Assembly (NCBI RefSeq): GCF_024679245.1
Contig: NC_090172.1
Location: 7,859,233-7,923,232, forward strand
Length of the DNA: 64,000 nt
Direction: 5' to 3'
Source of the DNA: Pseudorasbora parva
Lineage: Eukaryota; Chordata; Actinopteri; Cypriniformes; Gobionidae
The notes under the pieces are model-generated. The model searched no databases, was not told the origin of the DNA, and saw nothing but the letters and a program-made list of their open reading frames with translations. The position numbers were made by a program, and so were the translations under genes. Below, piece by piece: positions 1 through 10,190 of the stretch (its first letter is position 1; each line of letters opens with the position of its first letter).

Positions 1-144
1 TTGCAGCTGATGGAAAACAATCGTTATGAGTGATGAAACGTGACAACGACAATCAGACGAGTGCGACAATATATGCTTTATTTGTGTTTTTCAAGCAATC
101 TTAATGTAGCCTATATTGACAAAAAAAGTAGGCCTATCATATGA

Positions 145-830
145 ATAATAGAGCTTTTTTAATCTTCTGCTCACCAAGGCTGCATTTATTTAATCAAAAA
201 TAGTTAAAACAGTAATATTGTGAAATATTATTACAAATTAAAACAGCTTTTTTTCCTATGTGAATATAGTAATTTATTCCTGTGATCAAAGCTGAATTTA
301 TCATTACTCCAGTCTTAAGTGTCACATGATCCTTTACTAATCATTCTCAAATGATGATTTTATAATCAAGAAACATTTATGATTATTATCTGTGTTGAAA
401 AAAGTTGCTTAAAAATGTATTAGAAACCATGATTCAGTTTATTTTTCAGGATTCTTTGATGAATAGAAAGTTCAATGGACAGCATTTATTTGAATTTATT
501 AAATAAATTATTATCTTTTGTAATATTAAATATATCACTTGTGATCAATTTAATGCATGTCTGATCAACAAAAGTATTCATTTCTCTCTTTTTTAATTTT
601 ACCACAAATGTTTAGATGGTTTCCACAAAAATTAAGCATCACCATGAGCAGCTTAACTGATAATAATCATAAATGTGTGTTGATCATCAGATCCTCATCT
701 GAGAATGATTAGCGAAGGATCATGAGACACTGAAGACTGGAGTAATGATGATAAATTCAGCTTTGATCACAGGAATAAATTACACTTTACTATATCTTCA
801 CATAGAGAACAGCTGATTTACATCAGTATA
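145..830. repeat. Interspersed repeat family A, two arms in inverted orientation
   Basis: The left arm reads in the orientation 'caccaaggctgcatttattt' (about 174) with 'actccagtcttaagtgtcac' near 307. The right arm holds the reverse version ('gacactgaagactggagtaa' near 726). The same family recurs near 21.0, 22.6, 25.0, 28.3, 31.3, 38.3 and 39.7 kb, so it is a dispersed repeat and not a gene. The exact ends are not clear. No protein-coding signal is visible, and 831-1100 also shows nothing recognisable. Confidence 0.7.
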
Positions 831-1100
831 CATATATATTTTTTTACATTGCATAATCTATGGAGACTTAATGCAGAAGTGTTTGTAGTAGCCTATATAA
901 ACCAATCATAAAATGTGGATAAAATATAGGAGTAAATATTTTAGATATTAGAGGTTATTGTTCAGCAGTGTATTTGATATCTTACCAAATTAAAAGCAAG
1001 AGATGCGATAAATTATATCGGTCCAAAAAAAATAAAATATTTCTGTCGCCCTCACTTCTGAAAAGATGGCTACGCCCCTGCTCTCGCTTGAGGGTGTCAG

Positions 1101-2268
1101 TGACTACGTTTACATGGACAACAATACTCCGATATTAATCTGATTAAGACAATACTCTGATTAAGAGGCTACCATGTAGACAGCGATTTCTAATTACCTT
1201 AATCTGATTAAAGTCATAATCTAACTACACATAAATCGGATTAAGACATGTGGAGTATGCCTATTTTAGTCGCATTATCGGAGACATGTACACACCTTAA
1301 TCTAACTATTAATGTCATGTCGGAGATTTCACCGCATTTTGTGACAGGGCACATAACGTTACACACACCAGGGAAGTGCAGAGGGGAGGCTTTGTGGGTT
1401 GGAGCCTCTGCCCTTTTTGAAAATTAATCAAAAGTGCCCCTTTCAACAATCATCGATAATATTGTGGGCAATAAAACAGAATTGGAATTATAATTAATAT
1501 AACAACGTGTGCAAAACAGTAACAAATGGCGGAAAAGTCGCGTTTATCTTTTATGTATCTGTCTGAAATGTCGTTGCCATAACGCGTTGGTATGGGCGGT
1601 GTGTGTTTTACTTGACTGTTCATTGTGAACACTGCGTCCTCTCTCTCTATTTTTATTTTTGTTGTAATTATTATGCTCATTGTAAAAGTAAAATACAATA
1701 AGTTTGTGTCTGTAATCGCGAACCAGATGGGTCATTCAATGAACGCCTGTGGCTCGACGGCAGGAAAAACAATCCAAAGAGTCATGATTTTTAAACCTTT
1801 TTCATCATTAATCAAAGCTATTATTATAAATGTAGGCTGTCAATAAGGAGGAAAGAGGGGCAGTGTCTCTTCAAAAAAAAAACAGAAAGAGGCAATACAT
1901 AATATTACAAAAATAAATCAACGTAAATGTAGATATAAAACATTATAAAAACGCATGTTTTGTTATACTTCTTAATGTAAAGTAACACTGTTCAACAGCG
2001 ACACCCGCAGGTGAACTTACAGCGGGTTTCCTGAGCCCATAAAATTAACGCACCTGCCAAAGTCACGCTATGATTGGATGTTGGAGAACATAACGTGGCA
2101 TTGGGGACGTAATGACGTGCCATAATCGATCTATGTTCTATCACATGTAAAACGGGAACATGAACGGAGTACTCTAAAAGCAACTCATGTAAACACCTTA
2201 ATCAGAATATTGTCTTATTTAGAATAAGGTCAATAATTAGATTACTGCTGTCCATGTAAACGTAGTCA
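1101..2268. mobile_element. Inverted-repeat DNA transposon, non-autonomous, about 1.17 kb
   Basis: The left end TGACTACGTTTACATGGACA (1101-1120) is repeated in inverted form at the right end (about 2249-2268). Just inside, both ends carry related AT-rich sequence containing 'aatctgatta'-like words. The interior has only short open frames with no recognisable transposase, so this is a MITE-like element. I could not settle the superfamily, because no clear target duplication is visible. Confidence 0.75.
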
Positions 2269-2700
2269 ATGATGGCCTTCTGGACAGGGTCGGGTCGGCA
2301 GTCTTACCCAGGATTGCGGTTATAATGAACCAAGCTGGGAGTTTTTAGAAGCCTCAGAAATCTTTTGCAGGTGTTTAGAGTTAATTAGTTGATTCATATG
2401 ATTAGGTTAATAGCTCGTTTAGAGAACCTTTTCATGATATGCTAATTTTTTGAGATAGGAATTTTGGGTTTTCATGAGCTGTATGCCAAAATCATCAGTA
2501 TTAAAACAATAAAAGACCTGAAATAGTTCAGTTGCTGTGCAATGAATCTAAAATATATGAAAGTTTAATTTTTATCACTACTTTTATGGAAAATAATGAA
2601 CTTATATCACATATGATAATTTTTTTTAAAGGACCTGTAAATGTCTTTGGCCATTGTTTCTACAAAACAAACCAAGGGTAACGCGGGTATGATGTCACTA
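2269..2700. other. Gene-free spacer
   Basis: AT-rich sequence between two inverted-repeat elements. I see no coding exon, RNA gene or clear regulatory motif. Confidence 0.6.
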
Positions 2701-3724
2701 ATAGACCCTTTTACTGTTTGTATACAATGATGACGTAGCAACGTATGCGCACGCATTTTGGCAACAAACTGTGGCGAGAATCAGCAGCATGTCAAGCTAC
2801 GTGAGCGGGTTAAGCAACACAAACCGAGAAAGTTATTTAACTTTATTTTAAAGTTATTAGTTAAAAGTTGACTTTATCAAATGGTATTCGGCTACCAGAT
2901 CCGTGTACTATAGTGGAGTGGACAGAAGACGTTAGCAGATGGCCAGATATACAGTGGTCGGATATATACGTATTTAGTTGAGAAACCGAGCGTGTACACC
3001 CGAGACAAGCATATAAATCACTGGATGCTTATGAATACGTTGTCTGTGGGCATGTACAGAATGTCCAATACAATTTTCTACATTTATTCTTATTCTTCAC
3101 ACAGACATACATTTATCCTTTTCCTTACATTTTATGTTGTTATTGATTCGTATGTGTCGACACACTTCTGTTTAAAGTTTAATTTTGTAATGCTATAGTA
3201 CTTTAATAGCAACTATGTTGCTTGCATACATTTCTCTGATGGTTATTTTGCAATTAAACTATTAATAAAATCATTACAAATGAAATTGATAAGTACTGTG
3301 ATTATTGATATGATAATCTGGGGGTGGGGGGTACATTATACACACCAGTGGCAGCCAATGTTGGGAGGTTTATTATAAAGCATTCATTTTCAAGTGCAGT
3401 AAATGTTTTACAAAAGTAATTTTTTTATGCGAGCATTTTTATGTCCACGTTCCAATCAATGTATTTAATCGCCTGCAGCCACAGGTACCGCCGGTTCCTC
3501 TGAAACGGCCGTGATCCTGTCGGAATCCTATAAAACTTAAGCCCATTGGTGGAATAGCGATTAGTGCAACCGAAAACGCAACAGCCAGACATTTTGATGC
3601 TGGGAAACCGTTTTGATAAACTTTCGGAGTTGCTAACACGTTAGAACCACTAGGGAACAACACCACTTCCGTTGCCAAAATGCGCGCGCAACTCTTTGAT
3701 CACGTGGGCTGTAAAAGGGTCTAT
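2701..3724. mobile_element. Inverted-repeat DNA transposon, non-autonomous, about 1.02 kb
   Basis: The ends are ATAGACCCTTTTAC (2701-2714) and its exact reverse complement (3711-3724). Homology continues inward: 'gcattttggcaac' near 2752-2764 is matched by 'gttgccaaaatgc' near 3671-3683. The short open frames inside do not resemble a transposase. This is a deletion derivative or MITE of unassigned superfamily. Confidence 0.75.
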
Positions 3725-4439
3725 AGGCGACACACAGATACAGTGAGTGTCCTGGTTAAAATTGCTTATTTCTAGGGATTTAAACATTCTCTGAAAATAT
3801 TTGGGATAATATACACAAGTCAAGAAAATATATAACACTGTTCTAGTGTTTTTGGGATACTTTAAACCAAAAATCTTACATATAGTGCCTTTAAGAACTT
3901 TTTTTATGCCCAAAATTAAAATGTAGCTATAAGTTCATAACAGAAACAATAGCAATAAAAAAACACAGATCACGAGAAATATACAACAACAACAACAACA
4001 AAAAAAAAACATGTCAGAGGGAAGATACAAGTATACAAGGTTAAACACTGATAGCAATCTTTGTCTTTTCAAAGATTTTTAGTTTTTTTTATGCACATCA
4101 AAGACAAACATAGGATTTATATTTTGCTAGAAAAATAGACGGTAGAAGGATCCTAACCAAAAACTTGCATTTGTGAATAAATAATTTACCAAGAATCATA
4201 AACAGTGTGATTCTTGGTAAATTATTGATTCACTTAAATTCTTTATTCACAAATGCACATTTTTGAGTAAGATCTCGCTATTTTGGCATTAGTTTTTTTT
4301 TTTTCTGAGAGACACAATTCTTTCCAAACGCTTTAACACAAACACATTCACATAAAAAATATGTATACAGAAAGTGCATTTATCTTTTTAAGGACTTTTG
4401 GGGTTGTGTAACGTGACGCCAGTGTGCGTAAAACGTACG
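3725..4439. other. Gene-free spacer upstream of cyb5b
   Basis: AT-rich DNA with A- and T-runs and one strong hairpin (listed separately). No coding exon is visible. Confidence 0.6.
4166..4257. repeat. Double-stem hairpin
   Basis: The inner stem is 17 bp and perfect (4182-4198 with 4208-4224, 9-nt loop). The outer stem is 16 bp and perfect (4166-4181 with 4242-4257). On the right side 17 unpaired bases (4225-4241) separate the two stems; on the left they abut. It is probably the remains of a palindromic mobile element. Confidence 0.8.
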
Positions 4440-4747
4440 ACGTTTGGCGGTCTCGCGATGCTCTGCTCATGATTCTGATTGGCTGCTAAGGGGGCCCTCA
4501 CTGGCCGTTTACCGAGTGAACTGAGTGCGGATTGGCTGGTTTGGTTCTAGTGAATAGATTCGGTAATTTCTCTTGACTGGTGGCGAATGGTGTGCCGGCT
4601 GGACTAGAACTGAACTGGACAGGTTGGGTGTAATAATATAATAATAATAATAATAATAAAAACCAGCTTCAAGCTAAAATATTACAGGTAAAACCTCCAC
4701 GGGTTTCCACTGAACTCCAGCAGAGAAGCGACAGAAACCGAGTGAAG
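4440..4747 (+). promoter_or_regulatory. cyb5b: cyb5b promoter and 5' UTR
   Basis: GC content rises here relative to the surroundings. A TCTCGCGAT motif (4451-4459), close to the TCTCGCGAGA element common in housekeeping promoters, and two ATTGG (inverted CCAAT) boxes (4478-4482 and 4531-4535) lie 210-300 bp upstream of the start codon. No TATA box is obvious. The transcription start cannot be fixed from sequence alone. Confidence 0.6.
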
Positions 4748-4936
4748 ATGGGAGAAGAAACTGAGAGCTCAGTGAACAGGAATAATCAGAACATGAAGGA
4801 TGAAAATACTGGCACATCGGAGGATAGCGGTGTGAAATACTACTCACGCGAGGAGGTTCAAGCCCATAACCTGAGCAAAGACACATGGCTCATCATCCAC
4901 GATAAAGTTTACGATATCACAAGTTTCATGGAGGAG
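4748..4936 (+). CDS. cyb5b: cyb5b coding exon 1 (residues 1-63)
   Basis: Starts at ATG 4748 and ends GAG|GTAAGT, phase 0. It encodes the polar extension and the first strands of the haem domain ([21 protein letters not shown]). Confidence 0.93.
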
Positions 4937-7900
4937 GTAAGTTAAGACGGTTGGCGTTTCGTCATGTCCTCCACGCCACAGCCAACACAACACTAAATCC
5001 TGCATCATTTTACATTACTTTTCTATCACATATGTGTTTTACCCGAGCTAATCTTACTCATTTGAGCTGGGATGTTTCTAGACTCGAAACACAAGCTGCT
5101 GTCAAGATAATCAAAGTTTTGCGGCCCTATCAGTGAGTTAGCATGCTAGATTCAGTGCAGTGGGTTAAACCAACTAGCTAACACTTTATACATTTTCTAG
5201 CGAAATTTCAAGGAAGGCTTTGCATGATTGTGAATTAGCCACATAGCAATATGGCTAACCCAGTCACGTTGAGCTGTCACAATGAAATGAACCATTCCAG
5301 GTTTTGCGTTTCATCTCCAACAACGTGCTAAAAGTTTTATTTTCCTTTAAATCCTGTCACATTTTGGAGTTTTACACAACCCACATCTCTTTGGTTTCAT
5401 TTTAGCATGACATTGAGTTGCTTACAAGAAGCGTGTGAAAACGAGCAAGTCGGTAACTTAATCATATCCGTGGTTTGAGAAATACCTATTTGAAAAAAAA
5501 AGATTTGCAATTCATACTGCATTTATCGTCCTCATCATTTATATCTTATCACTTTACAGCTGATTAGATATAAAAATATATATAAAAAAACAACACACAC
5601 ACACACAGAAAGGTGTGTTCACACACTTTTTAAAGTCGGCAAATCCAGTCATTACAGGTGCTCCATTTATTTAATAAGGCGTATTCATTTGTTATATAAT
5701 GCATTGATTATACAATACTTCTAATTACAATAAATATGTGTAATGTGAACAACCAGTCAGTATAACTGACAGTTACACAAAATCTTATTTTTTAAAGATA
5801 TATTGCTGAATTTATTATAAATGATTTATCCACATACACAAATATAAAAGAAAAAAATAATGTGCCCTCAAAACTATCAAAACGCAGCAACATCTCTTTT
5901 CTCTAATGACGTGGACAGGTGTGAGGGCGGGACAACCTATCACTCACATCAGATCGACCAATAGCAAACCACAACCAACCAATCGATTCCCCATGGACAA
6001 AATCAAGTCCTTCCCTGCATTTTTTTTTTTTTGTGTGTGTGTGCCTTTGTGTATATTACATAATGATAGTAAAACCTGAGATTACCTACATTGTGGGGAC
6101 CAGTAGGTTTAGGGGCAGTGTAGGGGGATAGAATGTACAGTATAAAAAACATTATGTCTATGGAGAGTCCCCACAAAGATAGTGAACCAGACATGTTTGT
6201 GGGTGTGTATGTATGTATGTATGTATGTATGTATATGTGAAATAAGAAGTTTTGTTTTAACTCTTGTAACATTGTATTTCCATACATAAGCCACCAAAAT
6301 TTGTGATACTAGTGAAATTTCACAATTTTTGATTGATTCCAATTTCTATTCCACAGAAATAACTACTAGCCTAACTAATATAAACAATTTATATAACAGA
6401 ACAAATAAAAATGAAATAAACTGTGTTTTAAGTCTCACTGTTGTGAAACATTATAACCTGGTGATTGTAAATGAGATCAGAGGTTGAATGTTGTGCAACA
6501 GATGTGTCTGGATTTATGAGATGTGCAGAATAGTTTGTTAATGACAAGTGCTGGTGTTCAGGGGATATCAACTTTTCTCTCCTTTTCTTTTATAGCATCC
6601 GGGAGGTGAAGAGGTTCTGCTGGAGCAAGCAGGCACAGATGCGACAGAAAGCTTTGAGGACGTGGGTCATTCCACAGATGCCAGAGAGATGCTCCAGCAG
6701 TATTACATCGGGGAGCTCCATATGGTAGCGCTTGCTTTTTAGTTTAAAGATTAACACATTTCAGGAAGTCTGAGCATTCTGTTACTGCATGTAAATGATT
6801 TTTCTTAAAAAGAATCATCTAGGGGAGCAACTAACAATTGTTTGGAAATGGAACTAGGTAAGGATATAATCATAGAATATAAATTGGGCTGTAATGACTA
6901 GGGATGCACCGGTTGACCGGCCCAAAATCGGAACCGGCCGGTTTTTGCTTCTAGCGCGTTTTTTTTCTTCTCTCCACCGATTTTTCCAGAAGTGCGCCTG
7001 CTTGCGCAATCCACATACGCTTATATTGCAACCATTCGCGAACGTCACTTGTGTGGAAGTATTTTGCAATATGAGAGCAGGACTGGAAATGCAGAGCTAC
7101 CTGTCTAAAGCACAGATACCAAGAAGCAAACAGCCGTTGGTGTACGGGCACACAAATACGGTAAGAGCCTGCGCTCGCTGAAGTTGCGCGAGCTCCTCTC
7201 TGCGCCGTGCACAAGCGTAGATTGTGAGCACTTGTTCAGCTCAGCTTCTCAAGTGTTGGAAGAGAAACGAAACAGACTAACTTGTGAAAGCCGGAATGCT
7301 TCTGTTTGCAAAAAAGAACATCCATGCACTTGAAGTGAAATAGGCCTACTATCAGTTAAGGATGATCATTTTTATTTTATTTTTTTATTTTACCTTACCT
7401 TAATTACATTGAATTAATTTGCTGTAGCATCTTTGTTTTTTCGTTGCACTAAACATTATTTGATTTAACATTTTTGGAACAATGTATTTATAAACTTTTT
7501 AAAATTATTTAATTAAATTATTTATTTTAATTTAACTGGTAAAGAGTTTTTTTTCTTCTTTAAACTGAATTTAAAAACAAATGCTGATTTAAGTTAATTC
7601 TTTGATTGGATTGTTCAATGTGTGTTGATTGTGTTGTTTGGATTGCAGAATATGCATATGTTAAAGTTAATAGGTAATGTTAATTTTTAAATAGGTTCAA
7701 CCTAATTTAATTTCCTATTAATTTCAGATTGCAAGCTTGTTTTCATTGGCCAAAAGCCAAATTGGCCTATTAAATACCAAATAAACATCTTGTTCATGTA
7801 TACTTTCTTTCTTTATTGTTTGTTGCTTAAAATAAAATCGGAAATCGGTATCGGAATCGGCCACTTTGCTTGAAAAAAAAAATCGGTTTTGGAATCGGCC

Positions 7901-10190
7901 ATGTAAAATCATGATCGGTGCATCCCTAGTAATGACGCCTCAACATAATTGATTATGTAAATTGGTCAATTTGCGTCAGTTTGTCGCACTGTTTATATTC
8001 CCAAAAATGTTGGCTGTTGTTACACAAATATAGAGCCCAATCTAAAGTGAGAGATTTTTTGGGAACAGAAACCGAATAAAATGTTGCACTGCATGCTTTG
8101 TAAAACTCAAATGGCAAACCACAGCAGCACAACAAGACATCCCAGGGCTCTCCTACCTCAAAACAACGAGGTGGCCGCTTAATTATTTGCGCTAATAAAG
8201 GGTTAGTTCACCCAAAAATGAAATTGATGTCATTAATGACTCGCCCTAATGTCGTTCCTCACCCGTAAGACCTCCGTTCATCATCGGAACACAGTTTAAG
8301 ATGTTTTATATTTAGTCCCAGAGCATATGCAGTCAATGCCCACTTCACTGTCCAGAAAGCTAATAAAAACATCATCACAGTAGTCCATATGTGACATCAG
8401 TGGGTTAATTAGAATCTCTTGAAGCATCGAAAATACATTTTGGTCCAAAAATATCAAAAACTATGACTTTATTCAGCATTGTCTTCTCTTCCGTGTTCCT
8501 CCAAAAAGATTCAAACGGTTCATGAATCAGTGAATCGATCAATGATTCGGGTCGCCAATGTCACGTGATTTCAGCAGTTCGGATCGCGTCAAACTGCTGA
8601 AATCACATGACATTGGCGACTCGAATCATTGATCGATAGACTGCATATGCTCTGGGACTAAATATAAAATATCTTAGGGTGCGTTCACACTTGTCATGTT
8701 TGGTTCGATTAAAACGAACCCTGGTGCGGCTGCTCGGTTAGTGCGGTTCATTTGAACATATGTGAACGCTGCCACCCGAACTCTGGTGCGCACCAAACAA
8801 GCGGACCGAGACCGCTAAAAAGATGGGTCTCGGTCCGCTTCCAAACGAACTCTGGTGCGGTTCGATTGATATATGAACGCAACACGGACCAAAGACATGT
8901 AAACGGACCAAAAACCGGACGTATAATGTCACAAGATGCCACGCATAATGCAGCTGATTTGACGACGCGGAAAGATCGGTGTACGTTATCCAAAATGAGT
9001 AACTTTAACGTTAGAGGGCAAACGTAGAGCAACGAGGAAGAGCCTAATCAATATTTGGTCTGACGAGCATGTCTCGAAAATGCTAGAAAAAACACACAAA
9101 AAGCATACCTGGCTCTTCTCATCAAAGTTCCTGTGTTGCCCATTATTAGCAGGTACAGACGACAGAACGGCCGTCTCTTTTGCACAACGGAGGAAATCCT
9201 GCTGCTGTTTTGAAAGTTTTGAACATTTTATGAGCTCTTCATGAGTTCTCAGCGGGTAAAAATAATGCCACATGTAGGCTACACGCATAAAATTATCGCG
9301 TTTAATCCAGCACACAGCGTTGTTTTGAACATTTCATGAGCTCTTCATGAGTTCTCTGGTAAAAAATAATGCCATATGTGTTACACGCATAAAATGATCG
9401 CGTTTAATCCAGCACACAGCGTTGTTTTGAATGTTGTGAACATTTCATGAGCTCTTCATGAGTTCTCTGGTAAAAAATAATGCCATATGTACACGCATAA
9501 AATGCCCGCGCGTGTAATCCGCACACAGCATTGTTTTGCATGTTCGGTAAACGAGCTCCTATATAAACCGACCAATCAGGTTGTTACCGTCTCCCTATGC
9601 CTTTGGTTCGGTAACTTTAGGTTCGCTGTTAAAAATGCCTGTGTGAACGCTAAGCGGACCAGGACTATTATGTTTGTTTTTGTTTTTTGGTCCGGACCAA
9701 ACTAACCAAACGAACCGAACTACAAGTGTGAACGCACCCTTAAACTGTTTTCTGAAGATAAACAGAGGTAGTCTGTCTTCAAGTATGTGTAAATTCATAA
9801 ACTTTAATAATGCCTATTTTCCTGTTTTAGGATGATCGAAAGAAAGACTCAAAAAAGGTAAAAACAGTTCCAAGAACTCTTTCTTGACCGATTCAAAAAC
9901 ATATTGACTGTCATGTAAAAGTTACGGTTTGTTAATGTTTGCACCCTTTATCGTGTTTCCATTCTAGGAGGTTTACATCACAACTTCCAAGGAGTCCAGG
10001 TAAGAAGTCTGATTCAGTTCTGCATGAGCTACAGGACTCGTGTTTGGATTGATTTTCTTTTTCATCTTTTTTTTAACCGATTGTTTGTCTTTTGCTCAGG
10101 TCATTGACCACCTGGTTAATCCCTGCCATAGCTGCTGTACTTGTGGGCATCATGTACCGTTACTACATGTTGGAGCACAAATCTTCATGA
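4748..10190 (+). CDS. cyb5b: Cytochrome b5 type B (outer mitochondrial membrane)
   Basis: A haem-binding electron carrier anchored in the outer mitochondrial membrane. In this family it passes electrons from NADH-cytochrome b5 reductase to acceptors such as the mARC amidoxime-reducing system. Coding exons are 4748-4936, 6596-6724, 9831-9857, 9968-9999 and 10100-10190. They join in frame to 155 residues. Residues 1-30 are a polar N-terminal extension and about 32-106 the haem domain. The axial histidines are H64 in HPGG and H88 in GHS, with the family's 24-residue spacing. A charged linker follows, then one C-terminal membrane helix at about 131-148 and a short basic tail ending in KSS. The extension, the DAREML and YYIG segments, the tail, and the closeness to dhx38 (both genes lie on human 16q22) favour CYB5B over CYB5A. 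The first ATG (4748) is chosen; no upstream in-frame ATG is seen. Confidence 0.93.
4937..6595 (+). other. cyb5b: cyb5b intron 1
   Basis: AT-rich intron with A-runs and a short CA repeat near 5590. A cyprinid repeat containing 'ttgtggggacc' lies at about 6070-6200 and runs into a (GTAT)n microsatellite at 6207-6234. No other exon-like segment is visible. Confidence 0.7.
6207..6234 (+). repeat. (GTAT)n microsatellite
   Basis: Seven uninterrupted GTAT units inside cyb5b intron 1. Confidence 0.95.
6596..6724 (+). CDS. cyb5b: cyb5b coding exon 2 (residues 64-106)
   Basis: The acceptor is TTTTATAG and the donor ATG|GTAGCG, a weak donor. It opens exactly at the haem-ligand motif HPGG (H64) and includes the second axial histidine (H88). 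Confidence 0.93.
6899..7928 (+). mobile_element. hAT-family DNA transposon, internally deleted
   Basis: The ends TAGGGATGCACCG and CGGTGCATCCCTA are exact inverted repeats. The element is flanked by a perfect 8-bp duplication GTAATGAC (6891-6898 and 7929-7936). An 8-bp duplication is the hallmark of the hAT superfamily. Subterminal 'atcgg'-rich words occur at both ends. Only a short transposase remnant is left inside, so it cannot move by itself. It lies in intron 2 of cyb5b. Confidence 0.92.
7220..7333 (+). pseudogene. Remnant of hAT transposase C-terminal dimerisation region
   Basis: An open stretch of 37 codons ending in TGA. It reads [19 protein letters not shown] and then a KKEHP-like tail, the pattern of the hATC dimerisation domain (ERLFSxAG, then R-N-R-L, then an L-KKN-P-like end). 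The catalytic core is absent. The residual open frame at 6894-7181 just upstream may be more decayed transposase. Confidence 0.7.
7937..8195. other. cyb5b: cyb5b intron 2 spacer
   Basis: Unremarkable intronic DNA between the hAT element and the family B repeat. No feature is recognised. Confidence 0.5.
8677..9739. mobile_element. PIF/Harbinger-type non-autonomous transposon, copy 1
   Basis: The ends GGGTGCGTTCACACTTGT (8677-8694) and their exact inverted copy (9722-9739) are flanked by a TTA target duplication (8674-8676 and 9740-9742). TTA/TAA targets are typical of PIF/Harbinger. Subterminal sequence is rich in 'cggaccaaa' and 'ggttcg' words in both orientations. The interior has a roughly 106-111-bp unit present three times (starts 9221, 9327, 9438). 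No transposase is visible. Related copies lie at 34407-35121 and about 35909-36535. Confidence 0.9.
9221..9545 (+). repeat. Threefold tandem repeat inside Harbinger copy 1
   Basis: Units begin 'gaacatttcatgagctcttc' (or one-base variants) at 9221, 9327 and 9438. Each continues through 'gcataaaa' and 'aatccagcacacagc'. Spacing is 106 and 111 bp. Confidence 0.9.
9831..9857 (+). CDS. cyb5b: cyb5b coding exon 3 (27-nt microexon, residues 107-115)
   Basis: The acceptor is CCTGTTTTAG and the donor AAG|GTAAAA. Both ends are phase 0. It encodes nine mostly charged residues (DDRKKDSKK) in the linker between haem domain and anchor. Skipping it would keep the frame. Confidence 0.85.
9968..9999 (+). CDS. 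cyb5b: cyb5b coding exon 4 (32 nt, residues 116-126)
   Basis: The acceptor is ATTCTAG and the donor AG|GTAAGA, ending in phase 2. It encodes the distal linker. The split arginine codon is completed in exon 5. Confidence 0.87.
10100..10190 (+). CDS. cyb5b: cyb5b coding exon 5, membrane anchor and stop
   Basis: The acceptor is TTGCTCAG. It encodes the hydrophobic tail anchor (about residues 131-148), a short hydrophilic tail ending KSS, and TGA at 10188-10190. Confidence 0.93.

Larger units (their letters stand above)
8196..9772. repeat. Family B palindromic repeat, interrupted by a Harbinger element
   Basis: Starts with the repeat word 'gttagttcacccaaaaatga' and folds back on itself. The central arms 8536-8579 and 8592-8635 (44 nt, 12-nt loop) are near-perfect inverted repeats. 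Sequence near 8294-8345 pairs with 8638-8676 and continues in 9740-9772, across the inserted element at 8677-9739. A second copy of the same subfamily lies at 15125-15365. Confidence 0.85.

Noticed and set aside
4440..4747. Bidirectional promoter with a divergent gene to the left
   Set aside because: The TCTCGCGA-type motif often marks such promoters, but 1-4400 shows only inverted-repeat elements and no plausible minus-strand exon.
8752..9315. Overlapping open frames in the Harbinger copy (8748-9032 and 8986-9315, minus; 8752-9027, plus)
   Set aside because: No DDE or Myb-like motif is seen; related copies do not keep the frames. These are by-products of inverted terminal sequence.
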